Assembly: GCF_004114375.1 (NCBI RefSeq)
Contig: NZ_CP034692.1
Span: forward strand, 620,001-684,000
Source of the DNA: Halorubrum sp. BOL3-1
Lineage (GTDB): Archaea > Halobacteriota > Halobacteria > Halobacteriales > Haloferacaceae
Length of the DNA stretch: 64,000 bases
Reading direction: 5' to 3'
A program made the translations under genes and the position numbers. Shown piece by piece: positions 34,931 through 43,919 of this stretch. The notes under the pieces were generated by a model that had not been told where the DNA came from, did not search any database, and worked only from the letters and a program-made list of their open reading frames with translations. Position 1 is the first letter of the stretch; each line of letters opens with the position of its first letter.

Positions 34931-35911
34931 TCAGTCGGTGCCGGCCGTCCGAGGCTCCGACTGCGTGAGCGGATCGCCGTCGACCGGCTCGTCGGGGTTG
35001 GCTTCGACGGCCTCCGTGGAGAGGCCGATCTGGGCCCACGCGCCGACGTCGTCTCGGACGTGGACCGTGCCGCGATGGATCGTGACCGCGTTGGCGATGT
35101 GGAGTTGGACCGCGTTGAGCAACACGTCCGCCTCGAGCGGTTGTCCGCGGCGTTTGATCCCGTCGACGCCGGCACCGTCGGGGACGTCGAAGGCGCGCTG
35201 GGCGATCACCGGTCCCTGATCGAGGTCGGTCGTCACGTAGTGGGCCGTGACACCGGCGATCCGGACGCCGGCGTCCTTCGCCTGTCGGTACGCCTCCGCG
35301 CCGGGGAACGCCGGCAGGAGCGAGGGGTGGACGTTGATGATACGCCCCTCGAAGCGGAAGACGACCTCGGGCGAGAGGATGCGCATGTAGCGGGCCAACG
35401 CGATCAGGTCGACCTCGTACTCCGCCAACAGGTCGAGCAGCCGACCCTCGTCGGTGTTGCCGCTGCCGTCGCCGATGTCGTAGAAGGGCTTGCCGTAGCG
35501 CTCCGCGAGCGACCGGAGGTCGCCGCGGTTCCCGATCACGACCGGGATCTCCGCCTCGCCGTCCTCGGCGAGTCTGTCCTCGGCTTCGGCCTCCAGAAGG
35601 GCCTCTGGCGCGTGAGACTCTTTGGTAACGAGCAGCGCGACACGACGGGCGTCACGGTCGCTCGGGAAGCGGACCTGGATGTCGACGTCGAGTTCGCGGC
35701 TCAGGTCGGCGAGCTCGCGCCGGAGGTCGGCACGGGACGCCTCCATCTCCGAGGTGTCGACGCTGCTCGTCATCCGGAAGACGCCGTCGCGGACCGCCTG
35801 ATCGAGGTCCTCGATGTTGACTCCCTCCTCGGCCAGCAGAGATGTGAACCGCTGAATAAGTCCGGCTTTATCTCCGCCGACAACCGTGATCTCGGTCAGT
35901 TCACGGGTCAT
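34931..35911 (-). CDS. purU: Formyltetrahydrofolate deformylase
   Basis: The 326-residue protein has an N-terminal ACT domain (TEITVVGGDKAGLIQRFTSLL) and a formyltransferase-fold catalytic domain with NVHPSLLPAFPGAEAYRQA and GVTAHYVTTDLDQGPVI. It hydrolyses 10-formyl-THF to formate and THF, supplying formate for purine synthesis or balancing one-carbon pools. The C-terminal 30-40 residues are an acidic extension. It is divergent from purS-purQ, so both sides of this 178-bp promoter region serve purine or one-carbon metabolism. Confidence 0.9.
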   Translation of the reverse strand: MTRELTEITVVGGDKAGLIQRFTSLLAEEGVNIEDLDQAVRDGVFRMTSSVDTSEMEASRADLRRELADLSRELDVDIQVRFPSDRDARRVALLVTKESHAPEALLEAEAEDRLAEDGEAEIPVVIGNRGDLRSLAERYGKPFYDIGDGSGNTDEGRLLDLLAEYEVDLIALARYMRILSPEVVFRFEGRIINVHPSLLPAFPGAEAYRQAKDAGVRIAGVTAHYVTTDLDQGPVIAQRAFDVPDGAGVDGIKRRGQPLEADVLLNAVQLHIANAVTIHRGTVHVRDDVGAWAQIGLSTEAVEANPDEPVDGDPLTQSEPRTAGTD

Positions 35912-36035
35912 ACGACAAGCACATCCACCAGTTCGAACGACTTCATGTGATCATACGAGAACTCAGGGTGTTTTTTCCCTTTCGCTCCGTGCGGTCCTTG
36001 CCGCTCGGATAGCCGATCGGTTTATCCATGAATGT

Positions 36036-36045
36036 GTATATAAAA
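36036..36045 (+). promoter_or_regulatory. TATA box upstream of purS
   Basis: GTATATAAAA is centred about 50 bp before the purS ATG (36090), implying a leader of about 20-25 nt; a second T-rich site (TTTTTACAC, about 36060) sits at the distance for a leaderless transcript. No Shine-Dalgarno sequence precedes the ATG. Confidence 0.45.
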
Positions 36046-36089
36046 GACGTTCCAAAACGGTTTTTACACACGACTCCGCACTACCGCAC

Positions 36090-36341
36090 ATGACTACATT
36101 CACCGCGACGGTGACGGTCCGGCTGAAGCGGGGCGTCCTCGACCCGGAGGCCGAGACGACCCAGCAGGCCCTCGAACGCCTCGGGTTCGAGCTGTCGGAC
36201 CTCCGGTCGGCAGACCGGTTCGAGGTCGACCTCGACGCGGCCGACGCCGACGAGGCCGCCGATCGCGCCACCGAGATGGCCGAGCGGCTGCTCGCGAACC
36301 CGACGATCCACGACTACGACGTGACGGTCTCGGAGCGATGA
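36090..36341 (+). CDS. purS: Phosphoribosylformylglycinamidine synthase subunit PurS
   Basis: The 83-residue subunit has the PurS pattern: TATVTVRLKRGVLDPEAETT, LERLGFELSDLRSADRFEVDL and the C-terminal LLANPTIHDYDVTV. It bridges PurQ and PurL in the three-part FGAM synthase. The start is ATG 36090; the frame upstream has no similarity. Its TGA overlaps the purQ ATG as ATGA. PurL must be encoded elsewhere. Confidence 0.94.
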   Translation: MTTFTATVTVRLKRGVLDPEAETTQQALERLGFELSDLRSADRFEVDLDAADADEAADRATEMAERLLANPTIHDYDVTVSER

Positions 36342-37015
36342 CGGTCTCGGTGATCCAGTTCGGCGGCTCGAACTGCGACCGCGACGCGGTCCGCGCGCTG
36401 GAACACCTCGGCCTCGACGCCGAACGCGTCTGGCACGAAGACGGTCTCCCGGCCGACACCGACGGGATCGTGCTCCCCGGCGGGTTCTCCTACGGCGACT
36501 ACCTCCGGGCCGGCGCGATGGCCGCCCGCGACCCGATCATGGACGAGGTCCGCGACGCGGCCGAGGCGGGCGTCCCCGTGATCGGGATCTGTAACGGCGC
36601 GCAGATCGGCTCCGAGTCGGGGGTGACGCCCGGCGCGTTCACCACGAACGCCTCCGCGCGCTTCCAGTGCGAGCCGGCCCGCCTGCGTGTCGAGCGCGCC
36701 GACACGCCCTGGACCGCCGCCTACGACGAGGGCGACGTGATCGAGGTCCCCATCGCGCACGGCGAGGGGCGCTTCGAGATCGGCGCGGACGCGCACGCCG
36801 ACCTCGTCGACGACGACCGCGTCCTCTTCCGCTACTGCGACGCCGACGGGAACGTCACCGACGCCGCGAACCCGAACGGCTCCACCGACAACGTCGCCGG
36901 CGTCCTCGGCGAGCGCGAGACGGTCGCCGTGCTGATGCCCCACCCCGAGCGCGCCACCCTCCCCGACCTCGGCCGCACCACCGACGGCGCCGGTATCCTC
37001 GAAGCGTTCGCTTGA
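36338..37015 (+). CDS. purQ: Phosphoribosylformylglycinamidine synthase subunit PurQ
   Basis: The 225-residue glutaminase subunit feeds ammonia to PurL. It begins VSVIQFGGSNCDRDAVRAL; the nucleophile Cys is in VIGICNGAQIGSESG and the His/Glu of the triad lie in VLMPHPERATLPDLG. LPGGFSYGDYLRAGAMAA is the oxyanion region. Length is typical. The gene is translationally coupled to purS and followed after 24 bp by the convergent SHOCT gene. Confidence 0.95.
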   Translation: MTVSVIQFGGSNCDRDAVRALEHLGLDAERVWHEDGLPADTDGIVLPGGFSYGDYLRAGAMAARDPIMDEVRDAAEAGVPVIGICNGAQIGSESGVTPGAFTTNASARFQCEPARLRVERADTPWTAAYDEGDVIEVPIAHGEGRFEIGADAHADLVDDDRVLFRYCDADGNVTDAANPNGSTDNVAGVLGERETVAVLMPHPERATLPDLGRTTDGAGILEAFA

Positions 37016-37039
37016 GAAACGGTCGGCCGCTGTGGTCTG

Positions 37040-37516
37040 CTACCGCTCGCGTACCGAGACCGAACGCTCCGAGTTCGCTCCTTCGAAGTCCGTCTGGTGC
37101 TCGACGTCTCGGTCGGACTCCTCGCCCGCCAACTCGCGCTCTAGCGCCCGCTCGAACTCGGCCTCCGTGAGCTCTCCGTCGGTGTACCGCCGCTTGATCC
37201 GAGCGACCGGATCGACCGTCTCGTCGTCGGCCCGATCGGTCTCGTCCGCTCCGGCGAGAGCGCGGATCCCGACGGAGCCGAGCACAAAGAGGGCCGCGAA
37301 CGTGAGGAACATAGACGGGAAGAAGACGAACGGGAAGCCTCCCGGCCCGCCCATCATCCCGGGGCCGCCCATCATTTCGGAGCCACCCATCATTCCGGGG
37401 CCGCCGGACGTGCTCGCGACCGGTATTCCGACGAGGAGCGCGAGGGCGCCGACGCCCGCGAGCGCGGCGACGGCGACGCTGGCGGCGACGCGTTCGGCTC
37501 GGCTGAGCGCGGTCAT
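37040..37516 (-). CDS. SHOCT-domain membrane protein with Met/Gly repeats
   Basis: The 158-residue protein (ATG 37514-37516) has a transmembrane helix at about residues 11-34, then the repeat PGMMGGSEMMGGPGMMGG (about 40-57), a second helix (about 61-85), and a C-terminal SHOCT motif (about 102-128, VARIKRRYTDGELTEAEFER). SHOCT is a short oligomerisation module common in archaeal membrane proteins. The paired methionines between the helices could bind soft metals such as Cu(I) or simply be a flexible external loop. Function unknown. TATA element GGTATATAAG (37541-37550) lies 30 bp upstream. Confidence 0.8.
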   Translation of the reverse strand: MTALSRAERVAASVAVAALAGVGALALLVGIPVASTSGGPGMMGGSEMMGGPGMMGGPGGFPFVFFPSMFLTFAALFVLGSVGIRALAGADETDRADDETVDPVARIKRRYTDGELTEAEFERALERELAGEESDRDVEHQTDFEGANSERSVSVRER

Positions 37517-37540
37517 ACGAGACGGAAGCACCTCCAATCG

Positions 37541-37550
37541 CTTATATACC
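37541..37550 (-). promoter_or_regulatory. TATA box of the SHOCT gene
   Basis: GGTATATAAG on the minus strand is centred 30 bp before the ATG at 37516, as for a leaderless transcript. Confidence 0.55.
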
Positions 37551-37614
37551 GGGATCGGTCTCGCGACCTCGAAATCCCCGTCGCTTTTTGCGCCCTCAGA
37601 CCGAACCGACCCAC

Positions 37615-38007
37615 ATGCGAGCACGCCACATCGACCACGTCAACCTCCGGATCCCCGCGGACGGAGTCGACGACGCCCGGGAGTTCTACGGCGAGAACCT
37701 GGGATTCGGGATCGAGGACGCGCTCTACGAGACGGACGGGAAGCCGTTCTTCGACGTGCGGCTCTCGGCCACCGCGGTGATCCACCTGTGGCCCACCGAC
37801 GAGTTCGAATCGCCGACGAAGACGAACTACAACCACGTCGCGGTCGTCGTCGAGGAGTCCCCCGACGAGATCGAGACCGAACTCGCGGACGCGGGCGTCG
37901 AGGTCGAGAAGACGCTCGACTCGCCGCTCGGCGCGACCGGCGAGGCGGGCGCGGTGTACGTCCGCGACCCGTTCGGGTATCGGGTGGAGCTGAAGGCGCG
38001 GGTGTGA
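37615..38007 (+). CDS. VOC-family (glyoxalase/dioxygenase fold) protein
   Basis: The 130-residue protein from ATG 37615 (MRARHIDHVNLRIPADG) has two beta-alpha-beta-beta-beta modules: DHVNLRI with AREFYGENLGF and, in the second half, NHVAVVVEESPDEIE with VYVRDPFGYRVELKAR. Likely metal ligands are His in DHVNL, His in NHVAV and Glu in RVELK. The substrate is unknown; the family includes glyoxalase I, antibiotic-binding and dioxygenase enzymes. An upstream TTG (37588) is a poorer start. Confidence 0.82.
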   Translation: MRARHIDHVNLRIPADGVDDAREFYGENLGFGIEDALYETDGKPFFDVRLSATAVIHLWPTDEFESPTKTNYNHVAVVVEESPDEIETELADAGVEVEKTLDSPLGATGEAGAVYVRDPFGYRVELKARV

Positions 38008-38076
38008 ACGGGAACTGAGGCGAGACCGCCCCCGAACCCGTTCGCCCCGCCGAGCAACCCTCGCCCCGACGCGGCG

Positions 38077-38083
38077 GTTTAAG
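38077..38083 (+). promoter_or_regulatory. TATA box of ilvD
   Basis: GTTTAAG is centred 27 bp before the ilvD ATG (38107), giving a probably leaderless transcript. Confidence 0.45.
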
Positions 38084-38106
38084 AGTCCCGAGCGACAGGA
38101 GCGAGT

Positions 38107-39897
38107 ATGAGCGAACAGCAGCCGCGGTCCGACGACGACGAGCGGCGTCGTCGCCGGGAGGACACCGATCGATTCGCCGGCGGGAAAGACGAGGACCTGC
38201 GGAGCCGCGAGGTGACCGAGGGACCGGACAAGGCGCCGCACCGCGCGATGTTCCGGGCGATGGGATTCGACGACGACGACCTCTCTTCGCCTATCGTCGG
38301 CGTGCCGAACCCGGCGGCCGACATCACGCCCTGTAACGTCCACCTCGACGACGTGGCCGACGCCGCGCTCGACGGCATCGACGCCGCCGGCGGGATGCCG
38401 ATCGAGTTCGGGACGATCACCATCTCCGACGCCGTCTCGATGGGGACGGAGGGGATGAAGGCGAGCCTCATCTCGCGGGAGGTCATCGCGGACTCGGTCG
38501 AACTCGTCTCCTTCGGTGAGCGCATGGACGCCCTCGTGACGGTCGCGGGCTGCGACAAGAACCTCCCCGGGATGATGATGGCGGCCATCAGGACCGACCT
38601 GCCCAGCGTCTTCCTCTACGGCGGCTCGATCATGCCCGGGCGACACGACGGGCGCGACGTGACGATCGTCCAGGTGTTCGAGGGCGTCGGCACCTACGCG
38701 CAGGGCGACATGGACGCCGACGAACTCGACGACCTGGAGCGCAACGCCTGCCCCGGCGCCGGCTCCTGCGGCGGGATGTTCACCGCGAACACGATGGCGT
38801 CGCTCTCGGAGGCGCTCGGGCTGGCCCCGCTCGGGTCCGCCTCGCCGCCCGCCGAGGACGAGGCGCGCTACGCGGTCGCGGAGCGCGCGGGCGAGCTCGC
38901 GATGGACTGTATCGAGAACGACCGCCGCCCGTCCGACATCCTCTCCCGGAAGTCGTTCGAGAACGCGATCGCGGCCCAGACCGCGATGGGCGGGTCGACG
39001 AACGCGGTTCTCCACCTACTCGCGCTCGCCGGCGAGGCCGACGTCGACCTCTCCATCGAGGACTTCGACGAGATCTCGCGGCGCACGCCGAAGATCGCGA
39101 ACCTCCAGCCCGGCGGGACGCGCGTGATGAACGACCTCCACGAGGTCGGCGGCGTCCCCGTCGTCCTCCGCCGCCTGCTGGAGGCCGACCTGCTCCACGG
39201 CGACGCGACGACCGTCACGGGCCGGACGATCGCGGAAGAACTCGACGAACTGGAGGAGCGCGACGAACTGCCGGACGACGACGAGATAGAGAGCGACTTC
39301 CTCTACACGGTCGACGACCCCAAAGAGGAGGAGGGCGCCATCAAGATCCTCGACGGGAACCTCGCGCCGGACGGCTCGGTGCTGAAGGTGACCGGCGACG
39401 ACGAGTTCTACCACGAGGGTCCCGCCCGCGTGTTCGAAAACGAGGAGGACGCGATGGAGTACGTCCAGTCGGGCGAGATCGAGTCCGGTGACGTGATCGT
39501 CATCCGCAACGAGGGGCCCCGCGGCGGTCCCGGGATGCGAGAGATGCTCGGCGTCACCGCCGCGGTCGTCGGCGCGGGCCACGAGGACGACGTCGCCCTC
39601 CTGACCGACGGTCGGTTCTCCGGCGGCACCCGCGGCCCGATGATCGGTCACGTCGCGCCCGAGGCCGCCGTCGGCGGCCCGATCGGGCTCGTCGAGGACG
39701 GCGACCACGTCACCGTCGACATCCCCGAGCGCGACCTGACGGTAGACCTCTCTGACGACGAACTCGCCGCCCGCCGCGAGGGGTGGGAGGCGCCCGAACC
39801 CCCGTACGAGGGCGGCATCCTCGCGAAGTACGGCCGCGACTTCGCCTCCGCCGCCGACGGCGCGGTGACGAACCCGCGGCTCACACGGGACCTGTAA
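38107..39897 (+). CDS. ilvD: Dihydroxy-acid dehydratase
   Basis: The 596-residue iron-sulfur enzyme catalyses the dehydration step of valine, isoleucine and CoA-precursor synthesis. Three Cys expected to hold the cluster lie in [26 protein letters not shown] and [18 protein letters not shown]. The C-terminal [15 protein letters not shown] and [13 protein letters not shown] are the family hallmarks. The first 25 residues are a charged extension. It stands alone, followed by a non-coding structured element. Confidence 0.95.
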   Translation: MSEQQPRSDDDERRRRREDTDRFAGGKDEDLRSREVTEGPDKAPHRAMFRAMGFDDDDLSSPIVGVPNPAADITPCNVHLDDVADAALDGIDAAGGMPIEFGTITISDAVSMGTEGMKASLISREVIADSVELVSFGERMDALVTVAGCDKNLPGMMMAAIRTDLPSVFLYGGSIMPGRHDGRDVTIVQVFEGVGTYAQGDMDADELDDLERNACPGAGSCGGMFTANTMASLSEALGLAPLGSASPPAEDEARYAVAERAGELAMDCIENDRRPSDILSRKSFENAIAAQTAMGGSTNAVLHLLALAGEADVDLSIEDFDEISRRTPKIANLQPGGTRVMNDLHEVGGVPVVLRRLLEADLLHGDATTVTGRTIAEELDELEERDELPDDDEIESDFLYTVDDPKEEEGAIKILDGNLAPDGSVLKVTGDDEFYHEGPARVFENEEDAMEYVQSGEIESGDVIVIRNEGPRGGPGMREMLGVTAAVVGAGHEDDVALLTDGRFSGGTRGPMIGHVAPEAAVGGPIGLVEDGDHVTVDIPERDLTVDLSDDELAARREGWEAPEPPYEGGILAKYGRDFASAADGAVTNPRLTRDL

Positions 39898-39972
39898 CCG
39901 GGCGCGAAGCCCCGAAGCCATCGGGACCGCCCGATTTTACCCAGGCTCGGAATCAACAATCCCAACGACCCC

Positions 39973-39982
39973 TTTTTATATG
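39973..39982 (+). promoter_or_regulatory. TATA-like element of structured element A
   Basis: TTTTTATATG lies just upstream of the conserved GTGGCGCG start of element A. Element B has TTTATGAAC in the same relative place, so the promoter-like sequence is part of what the two share. With the usual 26-bp spacing transcription would begin near 40003. Confidence 0.4.
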
Positions 39983-39987
39983 CCATC

Positions 39988-40239
39988 GTGGCGCGCGCCT
40001 CCGAGCGCCCGAGAGGGCGCGAGGAGCGCGTGCGAGGGAGTCGCTGGCGGTCGAGCGAAGCGGAGGGGCCAGCGACGAGGGTGGGGGGGCGTGAGGCTGC
40101 GGTGCTGGGCGGGACTCGAAGGGGCAGCCGGGAGGACGAAGCGCGGCGAAGCAAGGACCGCAGGGAGCGAACGGAGTGAGCGACTGAGGACCGCAACGAG
40201 CCGCGCTTCGTCCTCCCGGCTGGGGCTTCGGCGGTCGTG
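39988..40239 (+). ncRNA. Structured intergenic element A (candidate non-coding RNA or repeat)
   Basis: No convincing ORF covers this region. Three nested stems can be drawn: an outer hairpin at 39990-40034 with inner stem GCGCCC-GAGA-GGGCGC (40005-40020) flanked by tandem GA/GA; GTCGCTGGC/GCCAGCGAC (40040-40048 with 40068-40076); and a perfect 22-bp stem (40126-40147 with 40200-40221). Between them is a conserved unpaired block including GGCGGGACTCGAAGGGGCAG (40108-40127). The right arm runs into GGCTGGGGCTTCGGCGG (40218-40234). Element B on the opposite strand has the same order of parts with different stem bases, which supports a conserved RNA fold. Confidence 0.5.
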
Positions 40240-40364
40240 TTCGGAGAGTCGATCACGAGCGACCCGACCACGTCCAGCCGAGCGACTCGGAGTTCAGAGG
40301 TAGCCATTCCGTCTGCCGAGTCGCGCTCAACGACCGAGCGAAACTCGTCCGTAGGCCTCCGTTC
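40240..40364. other. Intergenic tail between element A and the convergent small gene
   Basis: This 125-bp stretch has no recognisable gene. The frame GWGFGG (from 40218) stays open but the residues that follow are not conserved in element B. Confidence 0.4.
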
Positions 40365-40616
40365 TTATTGCGGTGAGCCGCCGTCAGTGACCGCGGTCTC
40401 GACGGACTCGGCGCACCAGACGTTGCTCCGGCGGCCGGCGCGCGAGAGCTCCATTTCGACCACCGAGCCGACCGACAGGTCCGCGACGCGCTCGCGGGCC
40501 TCCTCGTCGGCGTAGTCGACGACGTGGTACGTCTCGTTGCGCGGATGGGCACGTACCGTGGTACATTCATGATCGTTCTGCTCGGAAATGACGGTATATA
40601 TGTTTGATCGAGACAT
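40365..40616 (-). CDS. Small conserved haloarchaeal protein, function unknown
   Basis: The 83-residue protein (ATG 40614-40616) begins MSRSNIYTVISEQNDHECTT and is rich in beta-prone residues: TYHVVDYADEEARERVADL, then GSVVEMELSRAG and VWCAESVETAV. The pattern suggests a small OB- or SH3-like barrel, but I cannot name a family with certainty. A minus-strand TATA-like ATTAAAATAGG (about 40639-40650) lies 30 bp upstream in an AT-rich gap. It lies between structured element A and the NYN gene. Confidence 0.7.
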   Translation of the reverse strand: MSRSNIYTVISEQNDHECTTVRAHPRNETYHVVDYADEEARERVADLSVGSVVEMELSRAGRRSNVWCAESVETAVTDGGSPQ

Positions 40617-40821
40617 CTTAAACCCATATTCTTGGATATCCTATTTTAATTCTCCGTATATTCACTACGGTCGTGAGAGAGGAGGTAATACGGATATAAG
40701 GTGTCTAAGTGCCGAAACAAACAGTCGCTGCGCGGGGCTCGCGACGAGCGCGTCGCACGCCGCTCCGTTCCCGTCGCTCGCGGATCACCACGCCTATTTC
40801 CGGCGACCGCGGAAGGCGTCC
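40617..40821. promoter_or_regulatory. AT-rich divergent promoter region of the small orphan gene and the NYN gene
   Basis: The first 90 bp are strikingly AT-rich compared with the surroundings and contain the palindrome GGATATCC (40634-40641) and several TATA-like sites on both strands (TTTTAAT, GTATATTC, GGATATAAGG near 40691-40700). The last 100 bp return to normal GC. Confidence 0.4.
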
Positions 40822-41409
40822 ATGGAACAAGGCGACGAGGCGGTCGAGGAGCCGATTCCGGACGCCGACGGGCAGACGGACCCGGACGCCGGCGGGCAGA
40901 CGGACCCGGACGCCGACGGCGTGGCGCTGTTCGTCGACGGCCCGAACGTGTTGCGCGAGGAGTTCGACGTCGACTTAGACGACGTGCGCCGGGCGGCCGA
41001 GGCGGAGGGACCGCTGGTGACGACCCGGCTCTACCTCGACGAACACGCGACGCCGGGGCTGATACAGGCGGCGGAGGCGCGGGGCTTCGAGGTCGTGATA
41101 ACGAGCGGCGATGTCGACGTGAAGCTCGCGGTCGACGCCGCGCGGTTCGCGGCCGAGGGGCGGATGGACACGCTCGCGGTCGCCTCCCGCGACACCGACT
41201 TCAAGCCGGTCGTCGAGACCGCCAACGGCTACGGGATCCGGACGCTCGCGATCGCGCCCGGCGAGTTCGGGCGCTCTGACGCGCTCCGCAACGCCGCCAA
41301 CGGGTCGGTGACGCTCGACGGCGACGAGAACGCGGACAGCGAGTCCGACGACGGCGACGGTTCTGCGATCGATTCCGGGAGCGACTCCGAATCGGCTTCG
41401 ACGCGGTAG
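40822..41409 (+). CDS. NYN-domain protein (PIN-like ribonuclease fold)
   Basis: The 195-residue protein from ATG 40822 has a NYN core at about residues 34-165: VALFVDGPNVLREEFD with the first acidic residue D39, VVITSGDVDVKLAVDAARFA, and VASRDTDFKPVVETANGYGI with further acidic residues. NYN proteins are metal-dependent RNases related to PIN and LabA/YacP proteins. The N-terminal tail holds a 24-bp duplicated DNA unit (40870-40914) encoding GQTDPDA twice, and the C-terminus is Ser/Asp-rich. It is flanked by the two inverted structured elements. Its RNA target is unknown. Confidence 0.85.
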   Translation: MEQGDEAVEEPIPDADGQTDPDAGGQTDPDADGVALFVDGPNVLREEFDVDLDDVRRAAEAEGPLVTTRLYLDEHATPGLIQAAEARGFEVVITSGDVDVKLAVDAARFAAEGRMDTLAVASRDTDFKPVVETANGYGIRTLAIAPGEFGRSDALRNAANGSVTLDGDENADSESDDGDGSAIDSGSDSESASTR

Positions 41410-41431
41410 CGATCGAGTGACGTCGTCCGCG

Positions 41432-41442
41432 GCTATTTATAT
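41432..41442 (+). promoter_or_regulatory. Plus-strand TATA-like element antisense to element B
   Basis: GCTATTTATATG lies just after the NYN gene and points into the tail of element B on the opposite strand. It resembles the TATA element before element A (TTTTTATATG, both followed by GATGGCG/CGTGGCG). It could drive an antisense transcript of element B. Confidence 0.35.
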
Positions 41443-41469
41443 GTGGATGGCGATTCTGCTTGAACCGTC

Positions 41470-41606
41470 TCCAAAGCTCCAGCCGCTCGTTTGTGCGTCA
41501 CGGCTGCTGTACAGCACACCACCGAAGCCCCAGCCGCTCTGCTGGACGAGAGTGTTCTTGCTGATAAATTCGCGATCGACACGAGGACCGCCGAGGCCCC
41601 AGCCGC
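41470..41606 (-). repeat. Three copies of a GGCTGGGGCTTCGG motif in the tail of element B
   Basis: On the minus strand the 11-mer GCGGCTGGGGC occurs with cores at 41596-41606 and 41527-41537, and as GCGGCTGGAGC at 41476-41486. Spacings are 69 and 51 bp, both multiples of 3, so one frame reads GWGLGG, GWGFGG and GWSFGD in turn. Element A has one such copy at 40218-40231. Whether the repeats act as RNA or as peptide code is open. Confidence 0.6.
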
Positions 41607-41839
41607 GAGGCGGACGCACGCTCGTTGCGCGCTTCAGTCGATCGCTGCGCTCGCTCCTTCCAGTGCTTACGTCGTCTGCGCCCGCCTCGCGACTGCCCCT
41701 TCGAATCCCGCCCCGCACAGCACCGCAGCCTCACGCCTCCCCAGCCTCGTCAGTCGCCGTCGCTTCGCTCCGGCGACTGACTCCCTCGCGCGTGCTGACT
41801 CGCGGCCGCCGAGGGCGGCCGCTCACAGGCACGCGCCAC
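41583..41839 (-). ncRNA. Structured intergenic element B, inverted relative of element A
   Basis: Read on the minus strand this region repeats the parts of element A: GTGGCGCG; an outer stem (41826-41836 with 41788-41797) around GCGGCCGCC-CTC-GGCGGCCGC (41822-41802); a 10-bp stem GTCAGTCGCC/GGCGACTGAC (41781-41749); the conserved block GAGGCGTGAGGCTGCGGTGCTG and GGCGGGATTCGAAGGGGCAG; then an 18-bp stem (41694-41677 with 41618-41601) that is fully paired if two G-U pairs are allowed. Stem sequences differ from element A but pairing is kept. No convincing protein gene is present. Confidence 0.5.
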
Positions 41840-41905
41840 CGCGTTCATAAACGGTTGTCGTCCCCGTTAATTGGTGTTTAAATACCGTATCGTCGCCGGT
41901 TCGAC
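41840..41905. promoter_or_regulatory. Upstream region of element B with two minus-strand TATA-like sites
   Basis: On the minus strand CGTTTATGAACG (about 41842-41853) sits where element A has its TATA element, and CGGTATTTAAACACC (41873-41887) lies 30 bp further upstream and is a stronger match. The latter would start a transcript near 41853, before the whole of element B. The region is downstream of the signal peptidase gene on the same strand. Confidence 0.4.
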
Positions 41906-42568
41906 TCACCGCCGTGTACTCCGCCGGAGCCGTCCCAGGAGCAGCGCACCGAATCCGCCGACGAGCCCCGCGGACCCGACGAGGACGACCCCGGTCGCGA
42001 CCCCGCCGTACCGCGCTGCCGCCGCGTCGATTCCCACCCGGATCCAGCCGAGGTTCGGCACCGCGAACAGCGCCTTCCCGGCGATCCGCGCGTCGGGGAC
42101 GACCGGTGCGATGCCCGCGCTTTGGTCGTACAGCTCGTTCGCGTCGCCGCGCGTGACGTACCCGTCGTACGGCGCCGGGCAGGTGGAAAGCTCCGCGCAG
42201 TCGCCGGAGAGGAGGGCCGGGTCGGCCCGCTCCGTCCAGTCCTCGCCGGCGGCGACGGGAAACGCCAGGCGGTGGAACACCGGTCTCTCCCCGGCGCCCG
42301 GAACGGCGTACACGACTACGTCGCCGTCGCCGCCGAGCCGCGTCGGCGCGTTCGGATCGCTCGCGGTCGAGAGGTCGCCCCACGGCGCCCGGTCGGTCGC
42401 GGTGACGACGACGAGGTCGCCGCGCTCGACGCCGGGGGCCATGCTGCCGCTCTCGACGGCGACGAACGGGGGCCACGTCCCGGCGAGCGCGCCGAGCAGG
42501 ACCGCGATCAGGAGGACCGCGACCGCGGGGGCGACCGCACCGGTGCGACCGGGACGAGGGCTGCTCAC
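41906..42568 (-). CDS. Signal peptidase I (archaeal type, S26B)
   Basis: The 220-residue membrane protease cleaves Sec and Tat signal peptides outside the membrane. One N-terminal helix (about residues 11-30) precedes ESGSMAPG with the nucleophile S42; H99 lies in VFHRLAF and D142 in VTRGDANE, the Ser/His/Asp set of archaeal enzymes in place of bacterial Ser/Lys. A second helix (about 187-210) ends the protein with a basic tail. The start is GTG (42566-42568). Some haloarchaea have several paralogues with different roles. Confidence 0.9.
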   Translation of the reverse strand: MSSPRPGRTGAVAPAVAVLLIAVLLGALAGTWPPFVAVESGSMAPGVERGDLVVVTATDRAPWGDLSTASDPNAPTRLGGDGDVVVYAVPGAGERPVFHRLAFPVAAGEDWTERADPALLSGDCAELSTCPAPYDGYVTRGDANELYDQSAGIAPVVPDARIAGKALFAVPNLGWIRVGIDAAAARYGGVATGVVLVGSAGLVGGFGALLLGRLRRSTRR

Positions 42569-42668
42569 GCCCGGTAAGGGGACCGGCGACCGCTTGAGGC
42601 TGTCGCCCGAGCCGGTCGATACCCTGTCCGAGCCGGTCGTCGCTCCGGCCCGCGGACCGCCGATGTCA

Positions 42669-42678
42669 CAAAAGCTTA
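42669..42678 (+). promoter_or_regulatory. Weak TATA-like element of gcvT
   Basis: CAAAAGCTTA is centred about 29 bp before the GTG start at 42703. No riboswitch-like fold was seen in the 134-bp gap. Confidence 0.35.
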
Positions 42679-42702
42679 GCCCCGTCCGAGAGAGGTGCGG
42701 GT

Positions 42703-43896
<1,194 letters not shown>

Positions 43897-43919
43897 GACG
43901 CGTCGCCGTCCGCCCGCGG

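Noticed and set aside
40870-40914. 24-bp direct duplication as an independent repeat element
   Set aside because: It lies within the acidic N-terminal tail of the NYN gene, keeps the frame and is simply a two-unit expansion of coding sequence.
41683-41712. TTCGAATC and TTCGAGTC in the complement of elements B and A as tRNA T-loops
   Set aside because: The flanking bases do not form a T-stem and no D or anticodon arm is found at the right distance. The match is better explained as part of the conserved unpaired block.
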